Positions 7,436 to 16,013 of a stretch of 64,000 bases of DNA are shown here, one piece after another. The DNA is taken from positions 11,637 to 75,636 of the forward strand of contig NZ_AOLI01000025.1 in NCBI RefSeq assembly GCF_000336955.1, read 5' to 3'. The stretch comes from Haloferax larsenii JCM 13917. GTDB lineage: Archaea; Halobacteriota; Halobacteria; Halobacteriales; Haloferacaceae. The translations under genes were made by a program, and so were the position numbers. Position 1 is the stretch's first letter; each line of letters starts with the position of its first letter. The notes under the pieces were generated by a model that did not search any database, was not told the DNA's origin, and saw only the letters and a program-made list of their open reading frames with translations.

Positions 7436-8440
7436 ATGGACCGCCCGCTCGTCGCACTCGTCCTTGCCGGTGGAACCGGCACCCGGCTCTATCCTGCCAG
7501 TCGAAGCGACCGTCCCAAGCAGTTCCTCCCGCTCGGTGGCGACCAGTCGCTCCTCTCGGCGACCGTCTCCCGCGCCGACTTCGCAGACCACGTCGTCGTC
7601 TCCACGCGCCCGGAGTTCGCCGACGACATCGCCGACCACGCACCCGACGCAGAGGTCGTCGTCGAACCCGCCGCGAAGGACACCGGCCCGGCGCTCGTCT
7701 ACGCGACCCACCGAATCGCCGAGCTGTACGACGACCCCGTCGTGGTCGTCCTCCCGAGCGACCACCACGTCGGCGACGGCTTCTCCGAGGCGATGGCTCG
7801 CGGCGCTCGCGTCGCCGCCGAGACCGATTCGCTCGTCGCCTTCGGCGTCGAACCCACCCGTCCCGACACCGGCTACGGCTACATCGAACCCGGCGCGTTC
7901 CACGGCGACTACGCCGCCCTCGCGACTTTTCACGAGAAACCCGACGCCGACACCGCAGAACGGTACGTCGAACAGGGCTATCTCTGGAACGCCGGGATGT
8001 TCGCGTGGACGCCCGACGCGCTCCTCGCGGCCGCCCGCGACTCGCCGCTCGAACCCCTCGTCGACGGTCTCGATGCCGGAACTGTCGAAGCCGGATTCGA
8101 CGCGGTAGAGCCACTCAGCATCGACTACGCGGTGATGGAACGCGCCGAGGACGCCGCGGTCGTCCCCGTCGAGTTCGAGTGGGACGACGTGGGGGCGTGG
8201 GACGCACTCGCTCGCGTCCTCGACGCCGACGAAGATGGAAACGTCGCACTCGGCGACGACCCGATAGTTGTCGATGCCGCCGACAACGTCGTGGCCACCG
8301 ATGGGGCGAACGTCTCGCTCGTCGGCGTCTCCGACCTCGCGGTGGTCGCGTGGGACGACCGAGTTCTCGTCGTCCCGAAAGACGAGGCGCAACGCGTCCG
8401 AGAAGTCGTCTCGCAGTTGCAGGACGACGGCGAGTTCTAA
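7436..8440 (+). CDS. Mannose-1-phosphate guanylyltransferase family nucleotidyltransferase
   Basis: This 334-residue sugar-phosphate nucleotidyltransferase matches GDP-mannose pyrophosphorylases. It has LAGGTGTRLYPASRSDRPKQ (residues 10-29) as the nucleotide-binding signature, LPSDHHV for metal/nucleotide contact, TGYGYIEPG, FHEKPD, YLWNAGMF, SIDYAVME and DVGAW. The product GDP-mannose feeds protein N-glycosylation and exopolysaccharide. The fused phosphomannose isomerase half seen in some bacteria is absent. A short leader and a TATA at 7408-7414 suggest leaderless expression. Exact substrate specificity (mannose, glucose or other) cannot be fixed by sequence. Confidence 0.9.
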   Translation: MDRPLVALVLAGGTGTRLYPASRSDRPKQFLPLGGDQSLLSATVSRADFADHVVVSTRPEFADDIADHAPDAEVVVEPAAKDTGPALVYATHRIAELYDDPVVVVLPSDHHVGDGFSEAMARGARVAAETDSLVAFGVEPTRPDTGYGYIEPGAFHGDYAALATFHEKPDADTAERYVEQGYLWNAGMFAWTPDALLAAARDSPLEPLVDGLDAGTVEAGFDAVEPLSIDYAVMERAEDAAVVPVEFEWDDVGAWDALARVLDADEDGNVALGDDPIVVDAADNVVATDGANVSLVGVSDLAVVAWDDRVLVVPKDEAQRVREVVSQLQDDGEF

Positions 8441-8506
8441 CCGTCGCGTTCTTCGCCGTCGAAGGTATCAGGTAGTATTACAGTCACAGGTTCTGTCACG
8501 CACCGT

Positions 8507-8911
8507 ATGTCCACCTCACCGCTCACCCGCCTCCGGCAGAACGCCACCGAAATCGTCTCGGTACTCGTCACCGGGGTGTGGCTTACCGCACTGCTGACCA
8601 GTCAGGACTGGTGGCTCGGCGCGCTTCTTCTCGGGTACGTGGTCGTCATCCCAATCACAGACATGCTCTTTGGGACCGACGAGGAGACCGAGGATGACCT
8701 TCCCGAACGGGAGGACTCGCTGTCTGAGCAGTCCACCCACTCGACTGCGGCGCAGACCGGCTCGGACCGTGACGCATTGCAAACGCTCCGTGACCGATAC
8801 GCTCGCGGCGAACTCACAGACGAGCAGTTCGACCGAAAACTGGAGGTACTTCTCGAAACGGAGACGCTCGAAGATATCGAAGACCGGTCGCGTGAGAAAG
8901 AACGGGCTTAG
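8507..8911 (+). CDS. SHOCT-domain membrane protein
   Basis: This is a 134-residue protein. Two hydrophobic segments (about 15-32 and 36-54) are followed by an acidic, probably disordered, linker (57-90). A SHOCT motif (LQTLRDRYARGELTDEQFDR) spans about residues 93-125. SHOCT domains are short oligomerisation or interaction modules at protein ends; the function is unknown. The stop TAG (8909-8911) overlaps the stop of the convergent SDR gene, so the two genes share one terminator-free junction. Confidence 0.85.
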   Translation: MSTSPLTRLRQNATEIVSVLVTGVWLTALLTSQDWWLGALLLGYVVVIPITDMLFGTDEETEDDLPEREDSLSEQSTHSTAAQTGSDRDALQTLRDRYARGELTDEQFDRKLEVLLETETLEDIEDRSREKERA

Positions 8912-9693
8912 TCGCTCGCGAGGCGCCCGCCGTCGACCGGCACGCACGCGCCCGTGACGAAACTCGCCCGGTCGCTGGCGAGGAACGCGACTACGTCACC
9001 CAGTTCGCGTGGGTCGCCGATTCTCCCGAGCGGGATGTCGTCGGCCCACGATTGCAAGCCCGCTTCGTAGGTGTCGTGGTCGCCGCGCTCGACCCCGGCC
9101 TCGACTAACTCTTCGATACGACTCGTCTCGTGTGCGGCGGGGAGAACGGCGTTCACGCGAACGCTCGGAGCGAGTTCCCGCGACAGCGACTTCACGAGGC
9201 CGATGACGCCGCGGCGGACCGCGTTCGAGAGGATGAGGTCGTCTGCGACTTCTTTGACCGTCGTGGACGTGATGCAGGTGATTGTTCCGGCGTCGCTGGC
9301 TTCGAGGTGTGGCCGGGCCGCCTTGACCGTCCAAACGGCGCTCATGACGAGCATGTCGAACGCGCCGTACCACTCTGCCTCCGTCACGTCGGTGAATTTA
9401 CCCGGTGGGACGCCCCCAGCCGAGGTGACGACGTGGTCGACCCCGCCGAACTCCTCGACGGCCGCCTCGACGAGCGCGTCGATGTCCTCCTTGCTCGTGA
9501 TGTCTGTTTCGACGCCGACGACCGACCCATCGAGCTCTGATAGCTCGCGCTCGGTCGATTCGAGGCGGTCGGGGTCGCGGCCGCAGATGACAACGTTCGC
9601 ACCCTCGTCGGCCAGCGCTTCGGCACTCCCTCGGCCGAGACCCGCGGAACTCGCCGTCACGATGACTGTGTCTCCTGCGATTCCGAGATTCAT
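8908..9693 (-). CDS. SDR-family oxidoreductase with atypical active site
   Basis: This 261-residue protein has the short-chain dehydrogenase/reductase fold. The dinucleotide-binding loop is ASSAGLGRGS (residues 14-23) and CGRDPDRL should select the cofactor phosphate. The C-terminal SFVTGACVPVDGGRLASD is typical of FabG relatives. However the catalytic YxxxK is replaced by S156 and R160 (SNAVR), and the usual NAG motif is SAG; only Ser143 of the tetrad remains. Such NxxxR-type SDRs exist as a divergent clade whose reactions are poorly known. The ATG at 9693 is preferred over the long upstream extension to 9834, which is low-complexity. Confidence 0.87.
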   Translation of the reverse strand: MNLGIAGDTVIVTASSAGLGRGSAEALADEGANVVICGRDPDRLESTERELSELDGSVVGVETDITSKEDIDALVEAAVEEFGGVDHVVTSAGGVPPGKFTDVTEAEWYGAFDMLVMSAVWTVKAARPHLEASDAGTITCITSTTVKEVADDLILSNAVRRGVIGLVKSLSRELAPSVRVNAVLPAAHETSRIEELVEAGVERGDHDTYEAGLQSWADDIPLGRIGDPRELGDVVAFLASDRASFVTGACVPVDGGRLASD

Positions 9694-9775
9694 AGCCGAG
9701 GGGACGAACGGCCGCCGCAAAAACGTGCGTGTTGGAGCAGAATGGTGCGGGAACGCGTCAGCGAGGCCGTTTTCG

Positions 9776-10267
9776 TTAGACCGTCTCGGCGTGCTTTCTG
9801 ACGCGAACTCGTCCGTCGCTGGTGACGCCGACAAAGAGCGTCTCTTTGACCTCTCGCCCCTCGACGGCGTCGCCTGCGGCGTCGGAGACGATTTTCATCA
9901 GGTCCGGCGCGGTGTGGTTCACTTTCACGCCCGCATCGTCGCAGGCGTCGTAGACGCGTTTCGGCACGTCGTAGAGGTCGCTCCCGGCCGCGACTTCGAT
10001 GCGGACCGGCGCGGTGAGCGCGTCGACGAACGTGACCGTCTCGCGGGCCTTCTCGACGTTGCTCCGCGCGCTGGACTCGATGCTGGAGACGTTCGCCCGA
10101 GAGGTGCCGAGGAACTCGGCGATAGTCGATTGCCGAACGCCCTGCTCGCGAAGTGCCAGCACCTCGGCCTGTCGGCGGGTGAGGACGCTCGCTTCGGGGT
10201 CGAACCCGGCCCGGTCGAGGAGTTCGTCGACATCCGGGACTGTCTCGTCGTCGCGTCCGTCGCTCAT
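9776..10267 (-). CDS. Tfx-family DNA-binding protein
   Basis: This 163-residue protein has a helix-turn-helix at about residues 28-72 (LTRRQAEVLALREQGVRQST, then AEFLGTSRANVSSIE) similar to Tfx of Methanothermobacter, which regulates the molybdenum formylmethanofuran dehydrogenase operon. The C-terminal domain (75-163) is an alpha/beta region common to Tfx proteins. Haloarchaea have no methanogenesis, so the target differs; a molybdenum or metal link is only a guess. It ends 83 bases before the SDR start and could be transcribed with it. Confidence 0.85.
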   Translation of the reverse strand: MSDGRDDETVPDVDELLDRAGFDPEASVLTRRQAEVLALREQGVRQSTIAEFLGTSRANVSSIESSARSNVEKARETVTFVDALTAPVRIEVAAGSDLYDVPKRVYDACDDAGVKVNHTAPDLMKIVSDAAGDAVEGREVKETLFVGVTSDGRVRVRKHAETV

Positions 10268-10341
10268 ACGTCGGGGTCGGACGGAGGGGTCAAAAAGATA
10301 CAGCAGGCTGTCTGTCCACTGCAGTCGCTTCCGGGTCGGTG

Positions 10342-10830
10342 TTACTCGCCCCAGAAGTTGTCTCGGCTGCCGAGTGCTTCCGGTCGCTTCGGCATCGTGC
10401 GCGTCTCGTCTTCGTCGTCCGAGTCGGCGTCGCCAGAATCGGCCTCGTCAGCCGCGGCCGTCGACTCTGCCGCGTCCTCGCCCTCGTCGGGGTCCAGCGG
10501 CAGTCGCTCGACGATTTTCTTCGCGCGAGCGTGGCTTCCCTTGACTTGGTCGATTCGGACGATAGCCCGAGCGTCGGGGAGGAGTCCGTCCACGAAGACG
10601 ATGAAGCCGTCTTCGGTTCGACCGACGCCAGCACCACTCTCGTGGATGTCCTCGACGGTAACGACGACTTCCTCACCGGGTCTGACTGGTTGCTGCTTCA
10701 GTTCGTAGATGGGCCGCTCGTAGTGGTCACACCACTCCGCGCCGCCGCGGTCGCCGTAGTATTGACACCCCATCCCGTTGATTCGCTCGGAGAAGCTGGG
10801 GCAGTCGTCCGCCAGTGGACAGTCCGACAT
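10342..10830 (-). CDS. TRAM-domain protein with N-terminal cysteine cluster
   Basis: This is a 162-residue protein. Four cysteines at 4, 10, 22 and 34 in the first 40 residues look like a zinc or Fe-S site. A TRAM domain follows at about 48-108 (GEEVVVTVEDIHESGAGVGR, then FVDGLLPDARAIVRID), a beta-barrel that binds RNA, particularly tRNA or rRNA. The remaining 50 residues are acidic and disordered. Haloarchaea carry several such small TRAM proteins, thought to act as RNA chaperones; this one is distinguished by the cysteine cluster. It is transcribed upstream of the Tfx gene, with 74 bases between. Confidence 0.85.
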   Translation of the reverse strand: MSDCPLADDCPSFSERINGMGCQYYGDRGGAEWCDHYERPIYELKQQPVRPGEEVVVTVEDIHESGAGVGRTEDGFIVFVDGLLPDARAIVRIDQVKGSHARAKKIVERLPLDPDEGEDAAESTAAADEADSGDADSDDEDETRTMPKRPEALGSRDNFWGE

Positions 10831-10952
10831 GTGGGGAGGTACACTAGGGGCACTCTAAACGCTTGCGGGTAGTCCTGGGGTTGCTGAAACCGCCTCTGCC
10901 GGCGTTATCCCGCCCCCGAAAGCCTTTCAGCCCTTCGCGCCAACCCCGCGAC

Positions 10953-11615
10953 ATGACCGAGCGCGTCCCCGAGTTCGCCCTCCTCATCGGCATCTTTCTC
11001 GGACTTTCGGCGACCGTCTCCGGTGCCGTCCTCACCGGCGAGTTGTTCCGTCCGCTTCTTACCGGCGTCGTCGTCTGCTATCCGTTTGCTGCCTTTGGCA
11101 TCGTTCGGTCCGAGGACCCGAGCGAGGCGATTCCGTCGAAATACGTCCTCGCGGTCGGTGTCGTCTTGGCCGGCGTGACGCTCGCTGCCGCGCTCTTCGA
11201 ACGCCCCCTCTCTGACTTCGTGGCCGGACTCTTCGCCGCGACGCTCGTTGCGCTTCCACCTGTCGCGTACGCGGTTCGGTACGGTGCGGGCGTCAACCCC
11301 TTGTCTCCCGCGCAGACGCTCGCCGTGACGAGTCTCTTGGGGGCGTTGTTCGTCGTCTCGGCCCCCGTCACAGGGGCGCTCGCGGCTGCTATTGGATTCC
11401 TCGTCACGCTCTCCGGTGCGCTCTACGCGGACACTCGCGGGTATCGACTGCCGCGGAAACACCAGCGCCTCGCCATCGCGGCCGGCGGACTACTCGGCAT
11501 CGGTATCGTCGGTGTCGCTGTCGTCTCTCGACTGCCCCTCGTCTCGGCGCTCGCGTCGGGTGCGGCGTTCGCACTCGCGCCGAGTCTGTTCGTCGCGCTC
11601 ACGCGTGAGCGGTGA
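10953..11615 (+). CDS. Polytopic membrane protein of unknown function
   Basis: This 220-residue protein has about six to seven hydrophobic segments, starting with FALLIGIFLGLSATVSGAVL. No transport or catalytic motif is visible. The ATG at 10953 is chosen because the upstream in-frame extension to 10863 is not hydrophobic and overlaps the promoter region. It converges with the radical SAM gene at 11691. No family name can be given with confidence. Confidence 0.8.
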   Translation: MTERVPEFALLIGIFLGLSATVSGAVLTGELFRPLLTGVVVCYPFAAFGIVRSEDPSEAIPSKYVLAVGVVLAGVTLAAALFERPLSDFVAGLFAATLVALPPVAYAVRYGAGVNPLSPAQTLAVTSLLGALFVVSAPVTGALAAAIGFLVTLSGALYADTRGYRLPRKHQRLAIAAGGLLGIGIVGVAVVSRLPLVSALASGAAFALAPSLFVALTRER

Positions 11616-11626
11616 CAGTCCATCCT

Positions 11627-11673
11627 GTGGACGACCTGCGAGGGAGAATTTGTAGTGGACGACCTGTGAGAGA
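11627..11673. repeat. Pair of 19-bp direct repeats between convergent genes
   Basis: GTGGACGACCTG followed by C/T-GAG-G/A-GA occurs at 11627-11645 and 11655-11673, 28 bases apart with two mismatches. It lies just after the stop of the membrane protein gene, in the gap to the convergent radical SAM gene. A gaaaattc palindrome follows near 11685. The region may serve as a bidirectional terminator or be a small local duplication. Confidence 0.5.
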
Positions 11674-11690
11674 CAAATCCGACTGAAAAT

Positions 11691-12686
11691 TCAGGCCAGA
11701 GGGGTCCGCTCGACGACCGTCCCGTCGAAGGTCGGGTACTGCTCGACGATTTCGCCGTCGTCGACGTCGCCGTCTTCTATCATCTCTTCGAGCAGCCACC
11801 ACGCGACCTCGACGTGGTTCGTCTTGACCGTGTAGAACTCCTCGGGGACGCCGAGTTCGGCGAACTTCTCGGCCGGTGTGTAGGTCTTTCCGTAGACGAG
11901 GGTGCCGTCTTCGGTCACTTCGTCGAAGGGGCGACGGAGGTTCTTCGCCATCCGCTTGAGTCGGTTTCTGTGCTGGGCGGCGTCTTTGAACACGGAGGTA
12001 CAGAAGTAGACGCGCTCGTGGTCGCCCATCTCGTCGAGGATGGCCTGCTTCGAGCCGTCGACTGCGGACATGTGGCCCTCTTGGAGTTCGTAGCCTTCCT
12101 GTTGCATCCGGCGGTAGTTCCCGTCGGACATCTCGAACTCGTTGACGTTGCAGAACTCCGCTGCGCCCTCGTCGAGGAAGTCGAGGAACTCCGTTTCCGC
12201 GCGGATACCCGGAATCTCGAAGGCGGGAGTCAGGCCTTCTTCACGGGCGATGTAGAGGATGTCTTCCCACTCGGTGCCGTGCATGTCGCCCCAGAGTTCG
12301 AGCGGCGGGTGGAAGCGAATCTCGTCGAGTCCGGCTTCGGCGAGACGGCGCATGTTCTCCCGACCGCCGGTGATGCCCGTATAGAGGTGGATGTGGTGGT
12401 CCTCGCCGAACTCGTCTTTCAGAAGCGAGATGTAGTGACAGGTCTTGTCGAGTGCTTCCTGTGGTTCGCCGCCGGTGATAGACGACCCGAGCGCGTCCAT
12501 GCGCTTTGCCTCCTCGATGACGTCCGAATCAGATTCGACCTTCCGCTCGTTGGCGTACACGTCCGTGACGTTCTTGCGATTCTCGCCGAGCGGGCAATAG
12601 AAACAATCACGCTGGTCGCAGTACCCGTAGACGAACAGCACCATCTTTCCTCCCATGGCGCACTGCTCGCAGCCCTTCGAGATCAT
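11691..12686 (-). CDS. Radical SAM protein, COG2108-like
   Basis: This 331-residue protein has a radical SAM core: the Fe-S cluster cysteines lie in GYCDQRDCFYCPLG (C23, C28, C31), SITGGEP binds the SAM amino group, and HIHLYTG follows. The cysteine spacing is CX4CX2C, one residue longer than the canonical CX3CX2C. Two further cysteines (C6, C9 in GCEQC) precede the core. The family resembles pyruvate-formate-lyase activases, but the substrate is unknown. The ATG at 12686 (MISKGCEQC) is chosen over the frame extending to 12794, whose extra residues overlap the divergent promoter of the peptidase gene. Confidence 0.85.
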   Translation of the reverse strand: MISKGCEQCAMGGKMVLFVYGYCDQRDCFYCPLGENRKNVTDVYANERKVESDSDVIEEAKRMDALGSSITGGEPQEALDKTCHYISLLKDEFGEDHHIHLYTGITGGRENMRRLAEAGLDEIRFHPPLELWGDMHGTEWEDILYIAREEGLTPAFEIPGIRAETEFLDFLDEGAAEFCNVNEFEMSDGNYRRMQQEGYELQEGHMSAVDGSKQAILDEMGDHERVYFCTSVFKDAAQHRNRLKRMAKNLRRPFDEVTEDGTLVYGKTYTPAEKFAELGVPEEFYTVKTNHVEVAWWLLEEMIEDGDVDDGEIVEQYPTFDGTVVERTPLA

Positions 12687-12836
12687 TCGTTGAACACACA
12701 GTATTCGTCCCACGGGCAAAAACCGTGCGAAACGCGGTTCGAGTGGACTCTGTCCATTCACCCCGTTTTCGAGTGGTGTGTCGACTCGAACCACACATGG
12801 ATTAGATTAAGTCCTCCCCGAAAATGAATTGGGATA

Positions 12837-14723
12837 ATGACAGAAGATGCTGACACATCCGTCTTGGAACGGTTGGCGAGTCTCCCGACAGCCATCCATC
12901 CCACTGCGTCACCGACTGGTGACAAAGTCGCCTTCTACTACGACGTCACCGGGCGCAACGAACTGCACGTCCTCGACGTCGAAACCGGTACTATCGAGCA
13001 GTGGAGCGACGGCGAAGTCCCGCGAAACGCCCGCTGGCCCGTCGTGTGGGGTGCCGACGGCGACCGCGTGTTCTTCCACCTCGACGACGACGGCGACGAG
13101 CAAAACGACATCTACGCTATCGACCGTTCGGGAACCGCAGAACCCGTCGTCGAGATGGACGGGCAAGTCACGCTCTCCGACGTGGGGTCCGACGGCGAGA
13201 CCCTCCTCGTCGGGTCGTCGCGAGACGGGCAGATGAATCTCTACCGACACGACCTCTCGGCCGACGAGACGACGAAACTCACCGACTACGACCGAGCAGT
13301 GTGGGGCGCGATTCTCTCGCCCGACTGCGACCGCATCGCCTACGGGACGAACGAATCCGACGACGACACCAACTACGACGTGTACGTCGCCGACATCGAC
13401 GGGTCGAACCCGCGAAACCTCGATATCGGTGAGACAGGCGCTGAGGCAATGCCCGTCGATTGGGGCCCGGAAGGCGACCGACTCCTCGTCTCGGACAACA
13501 CGCCCGACCTGAATCGCTGCGGCGTCTACGACCTCGCGACCGACGAGGTGACGTGGGTCGGAGACGGCGACTACGAAGAGGTCCCCATCGCGTTCCTCGC
13601 CGACGGAACGAAACTTCTCGCAACCCGAACACGCCGCGCTGCGACCGTCCCAGTTGTCTACGACATCGAATCGGGAACGGCCAACGAGTTCGACCTCCCG
13701 GAGGGTGTCTCCGTCTTCGGGCGGACGAGCGACCACTGCCTCTCGGACAATCGCGTGCTGGTCTCGCACACGACGCCGACGACTCGGAAAGAACTGCTGG
13801 CGTACGGCCTCGAAACCGACGCGGCCGAGACGCTTCTGGAAGCCGACCACGGCGACTTCTCCACCGACGACTTCGCGGACGCCGAGTACTTCCGCTTCGA
13901 GTCCGACGGCGTGCCGGAGACGCCTGCGAAGGCCGTCGAACACGACTCCTACGACGAACTGGAGATTGGCGCGCTGTTCTACGACTCCGGTGTTCGCCCG
14001 TCGCCGCTTATCGTGAACCCGCACGGTGGCCCCCGAGCGCAGGACAGCAAGTCGTTCGACCTCTACACGCAGTTCCTCGTCCAGTGTGGCTTCTCCGTCC
14101 TACAGGTCAACTACCGCGGCTCGACCGGTCGCGGCCGCGAGTTCGTCGAACAAATCTACGACGACTGGGGCGGCGCGGAACAAGGTGACGTCGCCACGGC
14201 GGTCGAACACGTCCTCGAAACCCACGACTGGATAGACGAGGACCGCGTCGTCGTCTTCGGTGGCTCCTACGGTGGCTACTCGGCGTACTGGCAGGCGGTG
14301 CAGTACCCCGACCTGTACGCCGCGAGCATCGCGTGGATTGGCCTCACCGACCTCCGGGAGATGTACGAGACCACGATGCCGCACTTCCGAACCGAACTGA
14401 TGGACGTCAACCTCGGTTCCCCCGACGAAAATCCCAACCTGTACACCGAGCGCTCGCCGATAACGCACGTCGAGAACGTCGATGCGCCGATGTTCATGGT
14501 CCACGGCGTCAACGACCGGCGGGTCCCCGTCTCGCAAGCGCGCTTGTTCCGCCACGCGCTCGACGACCACGGCTACGAAGAGGGCGTCGACTACGAATAC
14601 GAGGAACTCGGTGCGGAAGGCCACGCCTCGTCGGACATCGACCAGAAGATTCGGATGTTCGAACTGCTCGCGGACTTCCTCGACCGGCGCGTCGAGACGA
14701 CGACGGCCGCGGCCGACGACTGA
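12837..14723 (+). CDS. S9-family (prolyl oligopeptidase-type) serine peptidase
   Basis: This is a 628-residue protein. Residues 1-370 form a beta-propeller built of TolB-like repeats (each about 45 residues), which restricts entry to short peptides. Residues 380-620 form the alpha/beta hydrolase. The nucleophile is S477 in GGSYGGYSA, the acid is D560 in GVNDRRVP and the base is H596 in EGHAS. There is no signal peptide, so it is cytoplasmic and likely cleaves oligopeptides as an acylaminoacyl- or dipeptidyl-peptidase-like enzyme. The AT-rich gattagattaag at about 12801-12812 is a good TATA region for leaderless expression. Confidence 0.93.
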   Translation: MTEDADTSVLERLASLPTAIHPTASPTGDKVAFYYDVTGRNELHVLDVETGTIEQWSDGEVPRNARWPVVWGADGDRVFFHLDDDGDEQNDIYAIDRSGTAEPVVEMDGQVTLSDVGSDGETLLVGSSRDGQMNLYRHDLSADETTKLTDYDRAVWGAILSPDCDRIAYGTNESDDDTNYDVYVADIDGSNPRNLDIGETGAEAMPVDWGPEGDRLLVSDNTPDLNRCGVYDLATDEVTWVGDGDYEEVPIAFLADGTKLLATRTRRAATVPVVYDIESGTANEFDLPEGVSVFGRTSDHCLSDNRVLVSHTTPTTRKELLAYGLETDAAETLLEADHGDFSTDDFADAEYFRFESDGVPETPAKAVEHDSYDELEIGALFYDSGVRPSPLIVNPHGGPRAQDSKSFDLYTQFLVQCGFSVLQVNYRGSTGRGREFVEQIYDDWGGAEQGDVATAVEHVLETHDWIDEDRVVVFGGSYGGYSAYWQAVQYPDLYAASIAWIGLTDLREMYETTMPHFRTELMDVNLGSPDENPNLYTERSPITHVENVDAPMFMVHGVNDRRVPVSQARLFRHALDDHGYEEGVDYEYEELGAEGHASSDIDQKIRMFELLADFLDRRVETTTAAADD

Positions 14724-14785
14724 CCCCCGCCGTCGTCGGACGGTCCCCCGAAAACAGATATATCCCCACGGCATAGGTGCCACCA

Positions 14786-15928
14786 ATGCTCTTGGTCCTC
14801 TGTGTCGACCTCGACGACGACCTCGGCCGCAAGACGGGTCTCGATACGCCCGTCGTCGGTCGACAGAACGTCGAGGACGCGGCGGTCGCGCTCGCTACCG
14901 CCGACCCCGAGGACTCGGACGTGAACGTCCTGTTTCAGGGGATTCGCGTCCACGACGAACTCCTCGAAGAGGAAGACGAGGAGGTCGAAGTCGCCGCAGT
15001 CACCGGATTAGAGGGAAGCGACGTGAAGGCGAACCGCGCCATCGGCGAGGAGATAGACACCGTGCTCGCGAGCCTCTCGACCGGCGAACCCATCCACGCC
15101 ATCGTCATCTCTGACGGCGCACAGGACGAGTCTGTCCTGCCGGTCATCCGGTCTCGCGTCCCCATCGACGGGGTTCGCCGCGTGGTCGTCAGACAGGCTC
15201 AGAACCTCGAATCGATGTACTACACGATGAAGCAGGTCCTCGCCGACCCCGAGACCCGCGGGACCATTCTCGTCCCGCTCGGCATCCTGCTTCTCATCTA
15301 CCCCTTCGTCACTATCGCGAGTTTCTTCGACGTTCCGGGTGCTGTCGTCCTCGGTCTCATCTCTGCTCTGCTCGGACTGTACACGCTCTTCCGGGGTCTC
15401 GGACTGGAGTCCGCCGTCGACGAGGCGGCCGACCGCGCCCGCAACGTCCTCTACGCCGGTCGAGTGACCATCATCACCTACGTCGCTGCCGCCGCTCTCC
15501 TCGTCGTCGGCGGCGTCCGGGGCATCGAACTGCTCCAAACCGTCACGGACTCCGTCGGTGGCGATCCCGCGCCGGGACTCATCCTCGCAGCGCTCGTCCA
15601 CGGCGCTGTCGAGTGGTTCGCCGCCGCCGGCATCACGAGCAGTCTCGGGCAAGTGACAGACGAGTACCTCCACGAGCGGTTCAAGTGGCGCTATCTCAAC
15701 GCGCCGTTCTACGTGAGTGCTATCGCTATCGTCCTCTACGCACTCTCCGGGTTCTTCATCCCTGCCGGAACCGCTGGCGTGCAGACGTTCGAACTGCCCG
15801 GTCTCGCCGTCGCACTCACGGTCGGTACGCTCCTCGGTGTGCTGAGTACGCTCACTTTCGCAGTGGCTGAATCCCGCTACCCGACGGCTCCCGAGGGTGA
15901 CCAACCCACCTCTGTCACCCACGACTGA
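14786..15928 (+). CDS. DUF373 family membrane protein
   Basis: This 380-residue protein belongs to DUF373, an archaeal family. Residues 1-150 are a soluble alpha/beta domain (LLVLCVDLDDDLGRKTGLDT, then VISDGAQDESVLPVI). The rest contains about six or seven membrane segments, from GTILVPLGILLLIYPFVTIA onward. The function is unknown; the N-terminal domain has conserved Asp-rich loops that could bind a metal or nucleotide. The ATG at 14786 is taken; a GTG three codons earlier (14777) is also possible. It follows the S9 peptidase by 62 bases. Confidence 0.88.
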   Translation: MLLVLCVDLDDDLGRKTGLDTPVVGRQNVEDAAVALATADPEDSDVNVLFQGIRVHDELLEEEDEEVEVAAVTGLEGSDVKANRAIGEEIDTVLASLSTGEPIHAIVISDGAQDESVLPVIRSRVPIDGVRRVVVRQAQNLESMYYTMKQVLADPETRGTILVPLGILLLIYPFVTIASFFDVPGAVVLGLISALLGLYTLFRGLGLESAVDEAADRARNVLYAGRVTIITYVAAAALLVVGGVRGIELLQTVTDSVGGDPAPGLILAALVHGAVEWFAAAGITSSLGQVTDEYLHERFKWRYLNAPFYVSAIAIVLYALSGFFIPAGTAGVQTFELPGLAVALTVGTLLGVLSTLTFAVAESRYPTAPEGDQPTSVTHD

Positions 15929-16013
15929 GCCGCCGACTGGTAGCTGTTTTCACCACAACCGAGCCGTCGATATGAAAAACGAGTCCCGACTACTGTCTAC
16001 GGACGCGTGCCAA

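Noticed and set aside
6878-8392. Minus-strand 504-residue frame antisense to the guanylyltransferase
   Set aside because: The plus strand has all nucleotidyltransferase motifs; the minus frame is an Asp/Val/Gly-rich shadow.
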